DNA of 64,000 nt, taken from assembly GCF_025558425.1 (NCBI RefSeq), contig NZ_CP094718.1, forward strand, positions 1 through 64,000, in the 5' to 3' direction. Of the stretch, positions 1 to 13,886 are shown piece after piece. The notes beneath the pieces are model-generated. The model ran no database searches and was not told the origin of the DNA. It saw nothing but the letters and a program-made list of their open reading frames with translations. Both the position numbers and the translations under genes were made by a program. The stretch comes from Staphylococcus sp. IVB6240. GTDB taxonomy: Bacteria; Bacillota; Bacilli; Staphylococcales; Staphylococcaceae. Numbering within the stretch: the first letter of the stretch is position 1; each line of letters opens with the position of its first letter.

Positions 1-1338
1 ATGACAGAACAAGAAACTTGGGACAGCGTTCTGGAATTGGTTCGTGAAAGTGTAACTGAGTCTTCATATAACACATGGTTCAAAGATACAAAAATCCATT
101 CTCTTACTGATGACAAAATTGTTTTAGTTGCCAATAATCCATTTACTGCAAATTGGTTATTACAAAACTATAAAAGTGAGATTACTGGATATGTGAGTGC
201 TATTTCTGGTAAAAACATTACTGATTTAGACGTGTTCACTGAAGATGACTTAGATGAATTACAAGCAAAATTCACACCTCCTCAGAATGAAGTCAAACCC
301 GTACAACCTGTTCAAGGCGAACAATTCAATACGAATAATACGTTTGATACGTTCGTTATCGGACCGGGCAACCGTTTCCCACATGCTGCAAGCCTTGCCG
401 TTGCTGAATCGCCGGCAAAAGCTTACAATCCGCTATTTATCTATGGTGGTGTAGGCCTTGGTAAAACACACTTAATGCATGCAATCGGGCATTATGTGAC
501 AGAAAATAATAAAGATGCGAAAGTACTTTATACTTCTAGTGAGAAATTTACGAATGAATTCATTCAATCCATTCGTAACAACGACACTGAAGCATTCCGT
601 GAGAAGTACCGTAACATCGATGTTTTACTAATTGATGACATTCAATTTATTCAGAAAAAGGAACAAACACAAGAGGAGTTTTTCCATACTTTTAATGATT
701 TGCATCAAAATAATAAGCAAATTGTTATCTCTAGTGACCGCCCACCAAAAGAGATTTCAACTTTAGAAGAACGCTTGAAATCCCGCTTCCAATGGGGGTT
801 AATCGTGGATATCACACCACCTGACTTTGAGACACGTATGGCGATTCTGCAGAAAAAAACAGAAGAAGAAAATCTTGATGTACCGTTGGAGGCACTTACT
901 TATATTGCCAATCAGATTCAGACAAATATCCGTGAGTTAGAAGGTGCATTGAATCGTGTCAATGCCTTTTCAAACCTACAAGGTAAGCCAATTACAACTG
1001 AACTGACGGCCGAAGCACTAAAAGATATTATTCAAGTCGCCCCTACTAAAAAAATTACAATTCAAGATATTCAAAAAGTAGTTGGTGCTTACTATGGCGT
1101 GCGTATTGAAGACTTTGCAGCCAAAAAACGTACAAAATCAATCGCGTACCCACGTCAAATTGCTATGTATTTATCTCGTGAACTCACTGATTTTTCATTA
1201 CCTAAAATTGGTGAAGAATTTGGGGGTCGAGATCATACAACAGTTATTCATGCACACGATAAAATCAAAAAAGAGCTTGAAACAGACTCGGGATTGATGC
1301 GAGAAATACGACAATTAGAAAAAGATATTAAAAGTTGA
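1..1338 (+). CDS. dnaA: Chromosomal replication initiator DnaA
   Basis: DnaA binds DnaA boxes at oriC and melts the origin. The 445-residue protein has the usual four parts: an N-terminal domain I (about 1-85), a variable linker, an AAA+ core with Walker A GGVGLGKT at 149-156 and Walker [10 protein letters not shown] at 208-216, and a C-terminal DNA-binding domain with the signature [12 protein letters not shown] near 408-419. The ATG is the first base of the window, so its promoter and any DnaA boxes upstream lie outside. The downstream gap is oriC and dnaN follows, as in all Firmicutes. The length is close to the usual 450 residues and nothing is missing. Confidence 0.98.
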   Translation: MTEQETWDSVLELVRESVTESSYNTWFKDTKIHSLTDDKIVLVANNPFTANWLLQNYKSEITGYVSAISGKNITDLDVFTEDDLDELQAKFTPPQNEVKPVQPVQGEQFNTNNTFDTFVIGPGNRFPHAASLAVAESPAKAYNPLFIYGGVGLGKTHLMHAIGHYVTENNKDAKVLYTSSEKFTNEFIQSIRNNDTEAFREKYRNIDVLLIDDIQFIQKKEQTQEEFFHTFNDLHQNNKQIVISSDRPPKEISTLEERLKSRFQWGLIVDITPPDFETRMAILQKKTEEENLDVPLEALTYIANQIQTNIRELEGALNRVNAFSNLQGKPITTELTAEALKDIIQVAPTKKITIQDIQKVVGAYYGVRIEDFAAKKRTKSIAYPRQIAMYLSRELTDFSLPKIGEEFGGRDHTTVIHAHDKIKKELETDSGLMREIRQLEKDIKS

Positions 1339-1514
1339 TTTGTGGATAATGTGCAAAAGTTGTACACACGATACACAAGTTATCCACATGTAAATAACCT
1401 TTATTTATCTTTATTCAATAGGGTTATCCACTAATCCACAAGCCCTACTACTATTATTACGATTTTTAATAATAACTATAACTTATATAAACGACTGAAA
1501 GGAGTTTATAATTT
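1339..1514. other. oriC: oriC: DnaA boxes and unwinding region
   Basis: The dnaA-dnaN gap holds two perfect DnaA boxes TTATCCACA (1341-1349 on the minus strand, 1380-1388 on the plus strand) and two one-mismatch boxes (1424-1432 TTATCCACT and 1432-1440 TAATCCACA). Immediately after the last box is a short GC-rich step and a run of triplets CTA-CTA-CTA-TTA-TTA at 1445-1459. These correspond to the DnaA-trio motif (3'-GAT-5' on the other strand) described for bacterial basal unwinding systems. An AT-rich tract (about 1460-1490) follows, then the dnaN ribosome binding site. Confidence 0.9.
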
Positions 1515-2648
1515 ATGGAGTTCACAATTAAACGTGATTATTTTATTACACAATTAAACGATACATTAAAAGCAATTTCACCTAGAACAACTTTACCAAT
1601 ACTGACAGGGATTAAAATCCATGCAACAAATGAAAGTGTTGTATTAACAGGGTCAGATTCAGAGATTTCAATCGAGATTACGATTCCAAATTTGATTGAT
1701 GGTGAAGAGATTGTTACCGTGACAGAACCAGGATCTGTTGTACTACCTGGCCGCTTCTTTGTCGATATCATCAAAAAACTACCTGGTAAAGAAGTTAAGT
1801 TAATTGCAAACGAACAATTTCAAACATTGATTACATCTGGCCATTCAGAGTTTAATTTAAGCGGTTTAGAACCTGATCAATACCCATTATTACCTCAAAT
1901 TTCAAGCGAAGATGCGCTCCAATTACCAATCAAAGTCTTGAAAAACATAATCGCACAAACAAATTTCGCAGTGTCCACGTCAGAAACACGTCCAGTACTT
2001 ACAGGTGTAAACTGGCTTATACAAGAAAATGAATTAATATGCACAGCGACTGACTCACACCGCTTGGCTGTAAGAAAGTTGAAGTTGGAAGACGAAGATA
2101 TCAGTGATAAAAATGTCATCATTCCTGGTAAAGCTCTTGCCGAATTAAACAAAATTATGACAGATAGTGATGATCATATTGATATTTACTTTGCTGCGAA
2201 CCAAGTGTTATTCCGCGTAGGACATGTTAACTTTATTTCACGCTTGTTAGAAGGACATTATCCTGATACATCACGCTTGTTCCCAGAAAACTATGAGATC
2301 AAGTTAGGATTAGATAACAGTGAATTTTATCATGCAATTGATCGTGCCTCATTACTAGCGCGTGAAGGTGGTAATAATGTCATCAAACTGAGCACAGGTG
2401 AAGAGCAAATTGAATTGTCATCAACATCACCAGAAATTGGAACGGTAAAAGAAGAAATCACTGCAAATGATGTAGAAGGTGGCAACTTGAAGATTTCATT
2501 TAACTCGAAGTACATGATGGATGCATTGAAAGCAATTGACCATGACGAAGTAGAGGTAGCATTCTTTGGTACGATGAAACCATTTATTTTAAAACCTAAA
2601 GACGACGATACAGTCACTCAATTGATCCTACCAATTCGAACATACTAG
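1515..2648 (+). CDS. dnaN: DNA polymerase III beta sliding clamp
   Basis: This is the ring-shaped processivity clamp of the replicative polymerase. The 377 residues have the usual length and three-domain composition, opening MEFTIKRDYF and ending in a typical clamp C-terminus (LPIRTY). A strong AAGGAG site lies 10-15 bases before the ATG. It is the second gene of the dnaA-dnaN pair and is followed by its own strong intrinsic terminator, so unlike in some relatives transcription is not expected to continue into yaaA-recF. Confidence 0.97.
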   Translation: MEFTIKRDYFITQLNDTLKAISPRTTLPILTGIKIHATNESVVLTGSDSEISIEITIPNLIDGEEIVTVTEPGSVVLPGRFFVDIIKKLPGKEVKLIANEQFQTLITSGHSEFNLSGLEPDQYPLLPQISSEDALQLPIKVLKNIIAQTNFAVSTSETRPVLTGVNWLIQENELICTATDSHRLAVRKLKLEDEDISDKNVIIPGKALAELNKIMTDSDDHIDIYFAANQVLFRVGHVNFISRLLEGHYPDTSRLFPENYEIKLGLDNSEFYHAIDRASLLAREGGNNVIKLSTGEEQIELSSTSPEIGTVKEEITANDVEGGNLKISFNSKYMMDALKAIDHDEVEVAFFGTMKPFILKPKDDDTVTQLILPIRTY

Positions 2649-2650
2649 AG

Positions 2651-2681
2651 AAAAAGCTAAGGCAGACGCCTTAGCTTTTTT
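2651..2681 (+). terminator. Intrinsic terminator after dnaN
   Basis: A 13-bp perfect stem (2651-2663 with 2668-2680), a 4-base loop AGAC and a T-run. It lies three bases after the dnaN stop codon. Confidence 0.9.
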
Positions 2682-2786
2682 CATTATACAAAAGTAATTG
2701 CATACGCATTTACGTGTATTCATATAGAGTCAAAATCATGTGAATCGAGTATAATAAAACTATATGTGAAGTTGGAGGAACGAAAT

Positions 2787-3476
2787 ATGAAAATTAAAAG
2801 AACATGGATTATTGTCATTGTTGTTTGTCTATTTGCACTTGCTATTCTAGGCACACTTTCTTTCTCAAATGATTCAAAAGATAAATTAGACAGCAAAGCA
2901 TTACATAAAGATACAGCATTACAACCGCAACTTGGTCCGAAAGACAGTCAAGTAAAACTCATTCTTTTTGGTGACTTTAAGTGCCCGTACTGTGGTGATT
3001 TTGAACGTCAAATCTTACCGAAAATCAAAAAAGACTATATTGATACAGACAAAGTAGAATTGCGTTACGTTAATGTTCTGATTCATGGAGAAGAGTCTAA
3101 ACGTGCAACACGTGCGTCTTTAGCAGTGAACAAGTATGCACCCGAAGCTTATTGGTCATTCCACGAAGCGTTATATCATGCGCAACCAAAATCAAAAGAA
3201 GCTGTATCGGATGAGGAATGGTTAACAGCGCAACTTGTTGAAAAAGAAATCAATGCATTGAAAATCAAGCCTGAACAAAAAAAACAAATTTTGAATACTT
3301 ACAATGACAAAACATTTCATCAACAAGCAAAACACGAAGATCAACTAGCGAAACAATATAAAGTATCAAAAGTGCCGTCACTTTATGTGAATGGTCAACG
3401 TGTAGAAGATGTCTCAGACTATAAAGTAGTCAAAGAGGCCATTGATGAAGCACTCAAACAACAAACGGAAAAGTAA
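2787..3476 (+). CDS. Membrane-anchored DsbA/BdbD-family thiol oxidoreductase
   Basis: A predicted extracytoplasmic thioredoxin-fold protein. From the ATG at 2787 it is 229 residues with an N-terminal membrane anchor (about residues 6-24, IIVIVVCLFALAILG), an active-site C66-P-Y-C69 in the context FGDFKCPYC, and a cis-proline loop KVPSLYVNG (Pro197). That is the layout of Bacillus BdbD and other DsbA-like oxidases that form disulfides in secreted proteins. Staphylococcal DsbA is a lipoprotein, whereas this one has no lipobox. GGAGGA at 2774-2779 favours ATG 2787 over an in-frame GTG at 2766. It sits alone between dnaN and yaaA, which is not the usual staphylococcal content. Its substrates and any redox partner are unknown. 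Confidence 0.85.
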   Translation: MKIKRTWIIVIVVCLFALAILGTLSFSNDSKDKLDSKALHKDTALQPQLGPKDSQVKLILFGDFKCPYCGDFERQILPKIKKDYIDTDKVELRYVNVLIHGEESKRATRASLAVNKYAPEAYWSFHEALYHAQPKSKEAVSDEEWLTAQLVEKEINALKIKPEQKKQILNTYNDKTFHQQAKHEDQLAKQYKVSKVPSLYVNGQRVEDVSDYKVVKEAIDEALKQQTEK

Positions 3477-3520
3477 GCAAATTTTTAATTTTTAAGACAC
3501 TAAATATCGCTTTAAATCAT

Positions 3521-3569
3521 AAGGTGCATGGTTCATTTGTTTCACATGAAACTTTTAGCCATGCACCTT
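3521..3569. repeat. Inverted repeat enclosing a parS-like site
   Basis: Arms AAGGTGCATGG (3521-3531) and CCATGCACCTT (3559-3569) are perfect complements separated by 27 bases that contain a parS-like 16-mer. No T-run follows, so it does not look like an ordinary terminator. Confidence 0.7.
3538..3553. promoter_or_regulatory. Candidate parS (ParB/Spo0J binding site)
   Basis: TGTTTCACATGAAACT matches the Firmicute parS consensus TGTTNCACGTGAAACA at 14 of 16 positions. The mismatches are one central base and the last base. Its position close to oriC is where ParB sites cluster in Firmicutes. Confidence 0.6.
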
Positions 3570-3612
3570 AAATAAATACGTATTTCTACATGAAATTTAG
3601 CGCATAAAAAGG

Positions 3613-3618
3613 TATAAT
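3613..3618 (+). promoter_or_regulatory. -10 box of the yaaA-recF-gyrBA promoter
   Basis: A perfect TATAAT lies about 36 bases before the yaaA start. No convincing -35 hexamer is visible. Since dnaN ends in a terminator, this is the likely start of the yaaA-recF-gyrB-gyrA transcript. Confidence 0.55.
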
Positions 3619-3653
3619 AGACTAGGTGAGCAATAACGAATGGAGTGATAATT

Positions 3654-3875
3654 TTGGCTGAGGAAATTATAGTTGATAGCGTTTTGACATTAGGTCAGTT
3701 TTTGAACTATGAAGGCATTATCGAGTCAGGTGGCCAAGCAAAATGGTTTTTACAAGAATATGATGTGTTCTTAAACGGTGAACACGAAACACGTCGCGGT
3801 AAAAAATTGAGCGATGGTGATGTGATTGGGATTCCTGAAGTAGGGTCTTACGTAATCAAAATTGGTGAACAATGA
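3654..3875 (+). CDS. yaaA: S4-domain RNA-binding protein YaaA
   Basis: A small S4-like RNA-binding protein conserved between dnaN and recF in Firmicutes and thought to act in ribosome or RNA biology. The TTG at 3654 gives 73 residues beginning [10 protein letters not shown], with TGGAG at 3641-3645 well placed. An upstream in-frame GTG at 3645 would overlap the ribosome binding site. The S4 fold is visible as the segment [20 protein letters not shown] followed by [15 protein letters not shown]. The stop overlaps the recF start by four bases (ATGA), indicating translational coupling. Confidence 0.88.
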   Translation: MAEEIIVDSVLTLGQFLNYEGIIESGGQAKWFLQEYDVFLNGEHETRRGKKLSDGDVIGIPEVGSYVIKIGEQ

Positions 3876-4987
3876 AGTTAACGACGCTCCAGTTGGAAAA
3901 CTACCGGAACTACGCGCATGTGCTTTTAGAATGCCATCCGGAAGTCAATATACTCATTGGAGAAAATGCACAAGGTAAGACAAACCTACTTGAGTCCATT
4001 TACACATTGGCCTTAGCTAAAAGTCACAGAACAACGAACGATAGAGAGCTAATTCGGTTTGATGCGGAGTATGCTAAAATAGAAGGTGAACTGAGCTTTA
4101 GACATGGCAATATGCCACTCACGATGTTCATCACTAAAAAGGGCAAAAAAGCGAAAGTGAATCACTTGGAACAAAGTCGCCTGACACAATATATCGGACA
4201 TCTTAACGTCGTGTTATTTGCGCCAGAAGATCTCAATATTGTAAAAGGAGCGCCACAAGTGAGACGTCGCTTTGTTGATATGGAGCTAGGGCAGATATCG
4301 AGCTTATATTTGAGTGATTTGTCACAATATCAACGCATACTCAAACAACGTAATCATTACTTAAAACAACTGCAATTGAAACAACAGAAAGACACGACGA
4401 TGCTAGAAGTGCTGAATCAGCAATTTGCAACGTATGCAGTGAAGGTGACATTAAGACGCCAGAAGTTTATTGCAGAACTTGAAACACTTGCAGCACCGAT
4501 TCATTCGGGAATCACGAATGGCAAAGAACAACTGACATTGCAATATATGCCGAGTATCAAAATGGAAGACGCCCCGCAAGATGAGGACGTCTTAATCAAC
4601 GAGGTATTCGAATCATTACAGGCATCACTTGCCAAGGAAATTGAGCGTGGTGTCAGCATGCAAGGGCCACATCGAGATGACCTTGGATTTCAAGTGAACG
4701 GCATGGATGCCCAGACATTTGGTTCTCAAGGACAACAACGTACAACGGCACTCTCTATCAAATTAGCCGAAATAGAATTAATGCATCAAGAAGTGGGGGA
4801 ATACCCCATTTTGTTGCTTGATGACGTATTAAGCGAATTAGATGATTCTCGACAAACGCATTTGTTGAGTACGATACAACATAAAGTACAGACATTTGTA
4901 ACGACGACATCCGTGGATGGTATCGACCATGAAATAATGAAAGATGCTAAAGTATATCGAATTGCAGAAGGAAATATTAAGAAATAG
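3872..4987 (+). CDS. recF: Recombination and gap-repair ATPase RecF
   Basis: An SMC-like ATPase that loads RecA at single-strand gaps with RecO and RecR. The 371 residues contain Walker A GENAQGKT at 30-37, a QGPHRDD segment, the ABC-type signature region [11 protein letters not shown] and Walker [13 protein letters not shown] near the C-terminus. The length is typical. It is translationally coupled to yaaA by an ATGA overlap and followed within about 20 bases by gyrB, so these genes form one operon. Confidence 0.97.
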   Translation: MKLTTLQLENYRNYAHVLLECHPEVNILIGENAQGKTNLLESIYTLALAKSHRTTNDRELIRFDAEYAKIEGELSFRHGNMPLTMFITKKGKKAKVNHLEQSRLTQYIGHLNVVLFAPEDLNIVKGAPQVRRRFVDMELGQISSLYLSDLSQYQRILKQRNHYLKQLQLKQQKDTTMLEVLNQQFATYAVKVTLRRQKFIAELETLAAPIHSGITNGKEQLTLQYMPSIKMEDAPQDEDVLINEVFESLQASLAKEIERGVSMQGPHRDDLGFQVNGMDAQTFGSQGQQRTTALSIKLAEIELMHQEVGEYPILLLDDVLSELDDSRQTHLLSTIQHKVQTFVTTTSVDGIDHEIMKDAKVYRIAEGNIKK

Positions 4988-6931
<1,944 letters not shown>

Positions 6932-6966
6932 CGTGAACATTTGAAAATGAAAAGGAGGATATCTTG

Positions 6967-9570
6967 ATGGCTGAAACACCTGAATCAAGAATCAATGAAC
7001 GGAATATCAGCAAAGAGATGCGAGAATCATTTTTGGACTATGCCATGAGTGTTATCGTATCTCGTGCATTGCCAGACGTAAGAGATGGTTTGAAGCCTGT
7101 ACATCGCCGTATACTTTATGGTTTGAATGAACAAGGCATGACGCCAGATAAACCATATAAAAAATCAGCGCGTATCGTTGGGGATGTTATGGGTAAATAC
7201 CACCCACATGGTGACTCTTCAATTTATGAAGCGATGGTACGTATGGCGCAAGATTTTAGTTACCGTTATCCGTTGGTAGATGGTCAAGGGAACTTCGGTT
7301 CGATGGATGGTGACGGCGCTGCCGCAATGCGTTATACAGAGGCAAGAATGACGAAAATTGCGCTAGAACTTTTGAGAGATATTAATAAAGATACAATTGA
7401 CTTTATTGATAACTATGATGGAAATGAACGTGAGCCGAGTGTGTTACCGTCTCGTTTCCCGAACTTATTAGTGAATGGTGCATCAGGGATTGCGGTTGGG
7501 ATGGCAACGAATATTCCGCCACATAATATGCGTGAAGTGATTGATGGCGTCTTAAGTTTAAGTCACAATCCAGATATCTCAACGGCTGAGCTTATGGAAG
7601 ACATTCAAGGACCTGACTTCCCAACAGCAGGCTTAATCCTTGGTAAGAGTGGCATCCGTCGTGCGTATGAAACAGGTCGTGGATCTATTATGATGCGTGC
7701 CAAGGCGGATATTGAATCTAGTGGTGGTGGTCGTGAACGTATCGTTGTCACTGAAATTCCATTCCAAGTAAACAAAGCACGTATGATTGAAAAAATTGCA
7801 GACCTTGTACGTGATAAGAAAATTGAAGGTATTACAGACTTACGTGATGAAACAAGCTTGCGTACAGGCGTGCGTATCGTGATTGACGTTCGTAAAGATG
7901 CGAATGCGAGTGTTATTTTGAACAACTTGTACAAGCAAACGCCATTACAATCATCATTTGGCTTCAACATGATTGCATTAGTGAATGGTCGTCCACAGCT
8001 GATCACGTTGAAAGAAGCGTTGTATCACTACCTAGAGCATCAGAAAGAAGTTGTACGCCGTCGTACGGCCTACAACTTACGTAAAGCAAAAGACCGTGCC
8101 CATATTCTTGAAGGGCTTCGTATTGCGCTTGATCATATTGATGAGATTATTACAATTATCCGTGAATCTGAAACGGATAAAGTAGCAATGGACAGCTTAC
8201 AGTCACGTTTCTCATTATCAGACCGTCAAGCACAAGCCATTTTAGACATGCGCTTACGTCGTTTGACTGGTTTAGAGCGAGACAAGATTGAGAATGAATA
8301 CAACGAACTGATTGCCTATATTGCTGAATTAGAAGAAATTCTAGCAGATGAAGAAAAGTTATTAGCATTAGTTCGTGAAGAATTAACAGAGATTAAAGAA
8401 CGTTATGGTGATGATCGTCGCACAGAAATTCAATTAGGTGGCGTTGATAACCTAGAAGATGAAGACTTAATTCCAGAAGAACAAATCGTTATTTCATTAA
8501 GTCATAACAATTATATTAAACGACTCCCTGTTTCAACATATCGTGCTCAAAATAGAGGGGGCCGAGGTGTTCAAGGTATGAATACGCTTGAAGATGACTT
8601 CGTAAGCCAGCTCGTTACAACAAGTACGCATGATGATGTGCTCTTCTTTACGAACAAAGGTCGTGTGTATAAACTGCGTGGTTATGAAGTGCCGGAACTC
8701 TCACGTCAGTCTAAAGGCATTCCAGTTGTCAATGCGATTGCACTTGAGAGTGATGAAGTCATCAGTACGATGATTGCTGTGAAGGATTTGGATTCTGAAG
8801 ATAACTTCTTAGTCTTTGTAACGAAAAAAGGTCTTGTTAAGCGTTCAGCATTAAGTAACTTTAACCGTATCAACAAAAACGGTAAAATTGCGATTAAGTT
8901 TAGAGACGATGACGAACTTGTAGCCGTTCGATTAACAGATGGTCATAAACATATTCTAATCGGTACGTCTCAAGCATCACTTATTCGCTTTAAAGAAACA
9001 GATATCCGTGCAATGAGCCGAATTGCTTCAGGTGTTAAAGGAATTTCATTACGTGAAGATGATGAAGTCATCGGTCTCGGTGTGGCAGATGAGGATAATC
9101 AAGCAGAGATTCTTGTTGTAACTGAGAAAGGTTATGGTAAGCGAACACCAATTAGTGAATACCGCTTGTCACGTCGTGCAGGTATGGGTATTAAGACAGC
9201 AAATATTACAGAGCGTAATGGTAAACTTGTATGTATTGCAACAGTCGAAGGTAATGAAGATGTGATGGTGGTAACAGACCATGGTGTTATTATTCGTATG
9301 GAAGTAGAAGATATTTCTGTTAACGGCCGTAATACACAAGGTGTACGTTTAATTCGTCTTGATGAGGATCAATTCGTATCAACCGTTGCGAAAGTAAAAC
9401 AAGAACCAGAAGACTTAGAAGCGGAAGAAGACGGCGGGGTGTCTAAAGAGACTGAAACAACGTCAACTTCTGAAGTGACTGAAACAACTGATTTACCAGA
9501 AACATTAAGAGAAGACTTCATGGCACGTGTCGAAGAAGATATTGCCAATGAAGATGAGACAGACGAATAA
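6967..9570 (+). CDS. gyrA: DNA gyrase subunit A
   Basis: The breakage-reunion subunit of gyrase. The 867 residues carry the catalytic tyrosine in [11 protein letters not shown] (Tyr123) and six C-terminal beta-propeller blades with the GyrA-box segment [11 protein letters not shown]. The quinolone-resistance region reads [12 protein letters not shown] with Ser84 (TCT) and Glu88, both wild type in staphylococcal numbering. AAGGAGGA at 6951-6958 supports ATG 6967 over the adjacent TTG 6964. The acidic tail rich in Glu and Thr is variable among species. A strong bidirectional terminator follows. Confidence 0.98.
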   Translation: MAETPESRINERNISKEMRESFLDYAMSVIVSRALPDVRDGLKPVHRRILYGLNEQGMTPDKPYKKSARIVGDVMGKYHPHGDSSIYEAMVRMAQDFSYRYPLVDGQGNFGSMDGDGAAAMRYTEARMTKIALELLRDINKDTIDFIDNYDGNEREPSVLPSRFPNLLVNGASGIAVGMATNIPPHNMREVIDGVLSLSHNPDISTAELMEDIQGPDFPTAGLILGKSGIRRAYETGRGSIMMRAKADIESSGGGRERIVVTEIPFQVNKARMIEKIADLVRDKKIEGITDLRDETSLRTGVRIVIDVRKDANASVILNNLYKQTPLQSSFGFNMIALVNGRPQLITLKEALYHYLEHQKEVVRRRTAYNLRKAKDRAHILEGLRIALDHIDEIITIIRESETDKVAMDSLQSRFSLSDRQAQAILDMRLRRLTGLERDKIENEYNELIAYIAELEEILADEEKLLALVREELTEIKERYGDDRRTEIQLGGVDNLEDEDLIPEEQIVISLSHNNYIKRLPVSTYRAQNRGGRGVQGMNTLEDDFVSQLVTTSTHDDVLFFTNKGRVYKLRGYEVPELSRQSKGIPVVNAIALESDEVISTMIAVKDLDSEDNFLVFVTKKGLVKRSALSNFNRINKNGKIAIKFRDDDELVAVRLTDGHKHILIGTSQASLIRFKETDIRAMSRIASGVKGISLREDDEVIGLGVADEDNQAEILVVTEKGYGKRTPISEYRLSRRAGMGIKTANITERNGKLVCIATVEGNEDVMVVTDHGVIIRMEVEDISVNGRNTQGVRLIRLDEDQFVSTVAKVKQEPEDLEAEEDGGVSKETETTSTSEVTETTDLPETLREDFMARVEEDIANEDETDE

Positions 9571-9580
9571 AGATTAAGAT

Positions 9581-9620
9581 AAAAAAGGTTCAGAACATTT
9601 TCGAGTTCTGAACCTTTTTT
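9581..9620. terminator. Bidirectional terminator between gyrA and nnrD
   Basis: A 16-bp perfect stem (9581-9596 with 9605-9620), an 8-base loop, an A-run on one side and a T-run on the other. It can stop transcription from both convergent genes. Confidence 0.92.
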
Positions 9621-9626
9621 ACTATC

Positions 9627-10439
9627 TTATTGTTCAAGCTGCTTCATAGCATATGGAATTTCATCAATGATTTTTGAAGGTGGTACTACATACATATCCT
9701 TAGATAGTTTTTCGCCAATGTAACTATGCGTATAAGCTGCACTTGTTACAGCATCAATCATATCATCAAATTGACCAATGAAGCTTGTGATCATACCTGC
9801 GAGTGTATCACCCATACCACCTGTTGCCATAGCAGGTGTACCAATTTCTAATTTATATTCATTATTTTTGAAGAAGATTTCTGTTCCGTGCTTCTTCAAG
9901 ACAACCGTTGCCCCTATTTCATCTACAGCCGCACGGTTACGTTCATACGTTTGTTCTTCAATTGGAATACCGCTGAGACGTTCCCATTCCTTTTGATGTG
10001 GTGTATAAATGAGTTTGCACGGTGGAATTTCAGGTTTAAGCTTACTCATAATAGAGATTGCATCGCCATCAACAATCAGTGTGTGATGTTCTTGAATATT
10101 TTGTAGTAAGAAAGTCATCGCATTGTTCCCTTTGAAGTCTAGACCAAGTCCAGGACCGATTAAGATACAATCTGATTGCTCAATGACTTTTGTCAGTTTC
10201 TTCGTATCATTAATATCAATGACCATTGCTTCTGGACAGCGTGAATGAAGTGCGACATGATTTGTTGGATGTGTCGCCACTGTGATTAAATCACTGCCAC
10301 TGTATACACATGCACGAGCAGCTAACATAATTGCACCGCCTAACGTTGCATTGCCACCAATGAGAAGAATACGCCCATAGTCACCTTTATGTGTATCTAC
10401 TTTACGTTTTGGTATTCTAACATCTGACAATATTTCCAT
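9627..10439 (-). CDS. nnrD: ADP-dependent NAD(P)H-hydrate dehydratase
   Basis: Repairs hydrated NADH and NADPH to NAD(P)H using ADP. The 270-residue protein matches the C-terminal ribokinase-like domain of YjeF proteins: GGNATLGGAIMLAARA near the N-terminus, a GPGLG loop, and the nucleotide-binding motif TGGMGDTLAGMI near the C-terminus with the catalytic Asp. The N-terminal epimerase domain (NnrE) found in fused versions is absent. AGGAGG lies just upstream of the ATG. It is the only leftward gene in the first 23 kb and converges on gyrA. Confidence 0.93.
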   Translation of the reverse strand: MEILSDVRIPKRKVDTHKGDYGRILLIGGNATLGGAIMLAARACVYSGSDLITVATHPTNHVALHSRCPEAMVIDINDTKKLTKVIEQSDCILIGPGLGLDFKGNNAMTFLLQNIQEHHTLIVDGDAISIMSKLKPEIPPCKLIYTPHQKEWERLSGIPIEEQTYERNRAAVDEIGATVVLKKHGTEIFFKNNEYKLEIGTPAMATGGMGDTLAGMITSFIGQFDDMIDAVTSAAYTHSYIGEKLSKDMYVVPPSKIIDEIPYAMKQLEQ

Positions 10440-10654
10440 AGAGCAAGAACCTCCTATCTGGTATTTCCGATATTACAACAAGATATGATATACGCGTATA
10501 CGCTATTCGTCAATAGATAAAATAAGTCGATTTAGCGTAGTATATAGGTAACGCGCTACCTGATAACGAATATTGTCACAACTATTGTGTAACATAACCC
10601 TTAAATTTATACTGAAACAAGGATGGTAATAAATAACAAAGGGGTTGGATCATA
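10440..10654. promoter_or_regulatory. nnrD-hutH intergenic control region
   Basis: A divergent intergenic region. It contains a perfect 12-bp palindrome TATACGCGTATA (10489-10500) and a near-palindrome AGGTA-N6-TACCT (10546-10561). No catabolite-response element or canonical promoter hexamers were convincing. The palindromes are candidate operators for nnrD or hutH only. Confidence 0.4.
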
Positions 10655-12157
10655 ATGGTTTTATATTTAACAGGTGATGAATTAAGAATTAATGATATAC
10701 GTAACTTTTTAAATGATCAGACAACAGTAGAAATTACCGAAGAAGCATTAGCACGTGTCAAAGAAAGTCGTGCGATTGTAGAAGGTATTATTGAAAATAA
10801 AGAAACAATCTATGGTATTACGACTGGATTTGGATTATTCAGTGACGTGTTAATTGATCCACAGCAATATAATCAATTACAAGTAAATTTGATACGCTCA
10901 CATGCATGTGGGGTAGGGGACCCATTTGATCAAAATGTATCATTAGTTATGATGATATTACGATTAAACACATTGCTTAAAGGACATTCTGGTGCAACGG
11001 TTGATCTTGTCAGACAGCTACAATTTTTTATTAATCAAAGAATCATTCCAGTTATTCCACAACAAGGGTCATTAGGCGCATCAGGTGATTTAGCACCACT
11101 CTCTCATTTAGCTTTAGCATTGATAGGGGAGGGGAAAGTACAGTATCAAGGTGAGGTGTTAGACAGCTCGGACGTCTTAAAACGTTTAGATAAAGCGCCA
11201 TTAACATTACAAGCTAAAGAAGGATTAGCATTGATTAATGGTACACAGGCGATGACGGCACAAGGTGTCATCACAATGATTGAAGCGGAACATTTAGCAT
11301 ATGAAGTTGAGTGGATTGCATCATTAACACATCAAGCACTTAGAGGGATTACAGATGCTTATCATGCTTCTGTGCATACAGTACGTAACTTTGATGAGCA
11401 AACGGCTGTAGCTAGACGGATGTTAGACTGGCTTGAAGGTTCAACACTGACAACACGCCAAGGAGAGATACGTGTACAAGACCCTTATACTTTACGTTGT
11501 ATTCCACAAATTCACGGTGCGAGTTTCCAAGTGATCAACTATGTACGTGAGAAACTAGAATGTGAAATGAATGCGGCGAACGATAACCCATTGATTTTTG
11601 ATGAGGGAGATGAGACGTTAGTTATCTCTGGTGGCAACTTCCATGGACAACCTATTGCCTTTGCGTTAGACTTTTTAAAAATTGGCTTAAGTGAGTTAGG
11701 AAATGTATCTGAAAGACGTCTTGAACGCCTTGTAAATCCACAATTGAATGGTGGACTACCAGCATTCTTAAGTCCAGAACCAGGATTACAAAGTGGTGCT
11801 ATGATTATGCAGTATGCGGCGGCCAGTCTGGTTTCAGAAAATAAAACATTAGCACATCCAGCAAGTGTGGACTCCATTCCATCATCAGCCAATCAAGAAG
11901 ATCACGTATCGATGGGGACAATTGCAGCAAGACATGGTTATCAAATATTAGACAACGTACGACGTGTGATTGCAATAGAAGCCATTATTGCATTGCAAGC
12001 AGTAGAATTAAGAGGGATCGAAGGCTTATCGCCAAAAACGCGTCAACAATATGAAGCGTTGCGTAAGATTGTGCCGTCTATCACAGAAGACAGACAATTT
12101 CATAAAGATATTGAACGTGTCGCTAATTATCTACAAAGTACAGCGTACCATGACTAG
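10655..12157 (+). CDS. hutH: Histidine ammonia-lyase
   Basis: Deaminates L-histidine to trans-urocanate, the first step of histidine use. The 500 residues include the MIO cofactor triad Ala142-Ser143-Gly144 within [14 protein letters not shown], which is autocatalytically cyclised. Family landmarks YGITTGFG near residue 53 and the FHGQPIAFA segment are present. GGGGTTGG lies before the ATG. No other hut genes are adjacent, as in other staphylococci where hutH stands alone near oriC. It is followed by the serS T-box region rather than an operon partner. Confidence 0.95.
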   Translation: MVLYLTGDELRINDIRNFLNDQTTVEITEEALARVKESRAIVEGIIENKETIYGITTGFGLFSDVLIDPQQYNQLQVNLIRSHACGVGDPFDQNVSLVMMILRLNTLLKGHSGATVDLVRQLQFFINQRIIPVIPQQGSLGASGDLAPLSHLALALIGEGKVQYQGEVLDSSDVLKRLDKAPLTLQAKEGLALINGTQAMTAQGVITMIEAEHLAYEVEWIASLTHQALRGITDAYHASVHTVRNFDEQTAVARRMLDWLEGSTLTTRQGEIRVQDPYTLRCIPQIHGASFQVINYVREKLECEMNAANDNPLIFDEGDETLVISGGNFHGQPIAFALDFLKIGLSELGNVSERRLERLVNPQLNGGLPAFLSPEPGLQSGAMIMQYAAASLVSENKTLAHPASVDSIPSSANQEDHVSMGTIAARHGYQILDNVRRVIAIEAIIALQAVELRGIEGLSPKTRQQYEALRKIVPSITEDRQFHKDIERVANYLQSTAYHD

Positions 12158-12199
12158 TCTTGCAAAAAGGAAAAGACTCTGATATATTAAATTTAAATT

Positions 12200-13757
<1,558 letters not shown>

Positions 13758-13770
13758 TAGATTATTAAAT

Positions 13771-13818
13771 AAAGGTGCTATAAAGTGGGAATATTTTCTC
13801 ACGATATAGCACCTTTTT
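13771..13818 (+). terminator. Terminator after serS
   Basis: A 12-bp stem AAAGGTGCTATA (13771-13782) with TATAGCACCTTT (13805-13816), an internal GTGGGA/TCTCAC helix, then T residues. Confidence 0.88.
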
Positions 13819-13886
13819 TAGAATTTTACAGAGCAAAACACTACTTTTAAGACGTCTTTCATAGTTTTGTTATCAGAATATTTTGT

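Noticed and set aside
7216..7230. Fluoroquinolone-resistance mutation in gyrA
   Set aside because: Codons 84 and 88 read Ser and Glu, the wild-type state.
7605..8006. A 133-codon open frame antisense to gyrA
   Set aside because: It lies wholly inside gyrA, has no ribosome binding site and its composition mirrors the gyrA codons. Coding shadow.
9778..10106. Open frames antisense to nnrD
   Set aside because: No ribosome binding sites, no family features, complete overlap with a well-supported gene.
11539..11892. A 117-codon frame antisense to hutH
   Set aside because: Shadow of a conserved enzyme gene with no independent signals.
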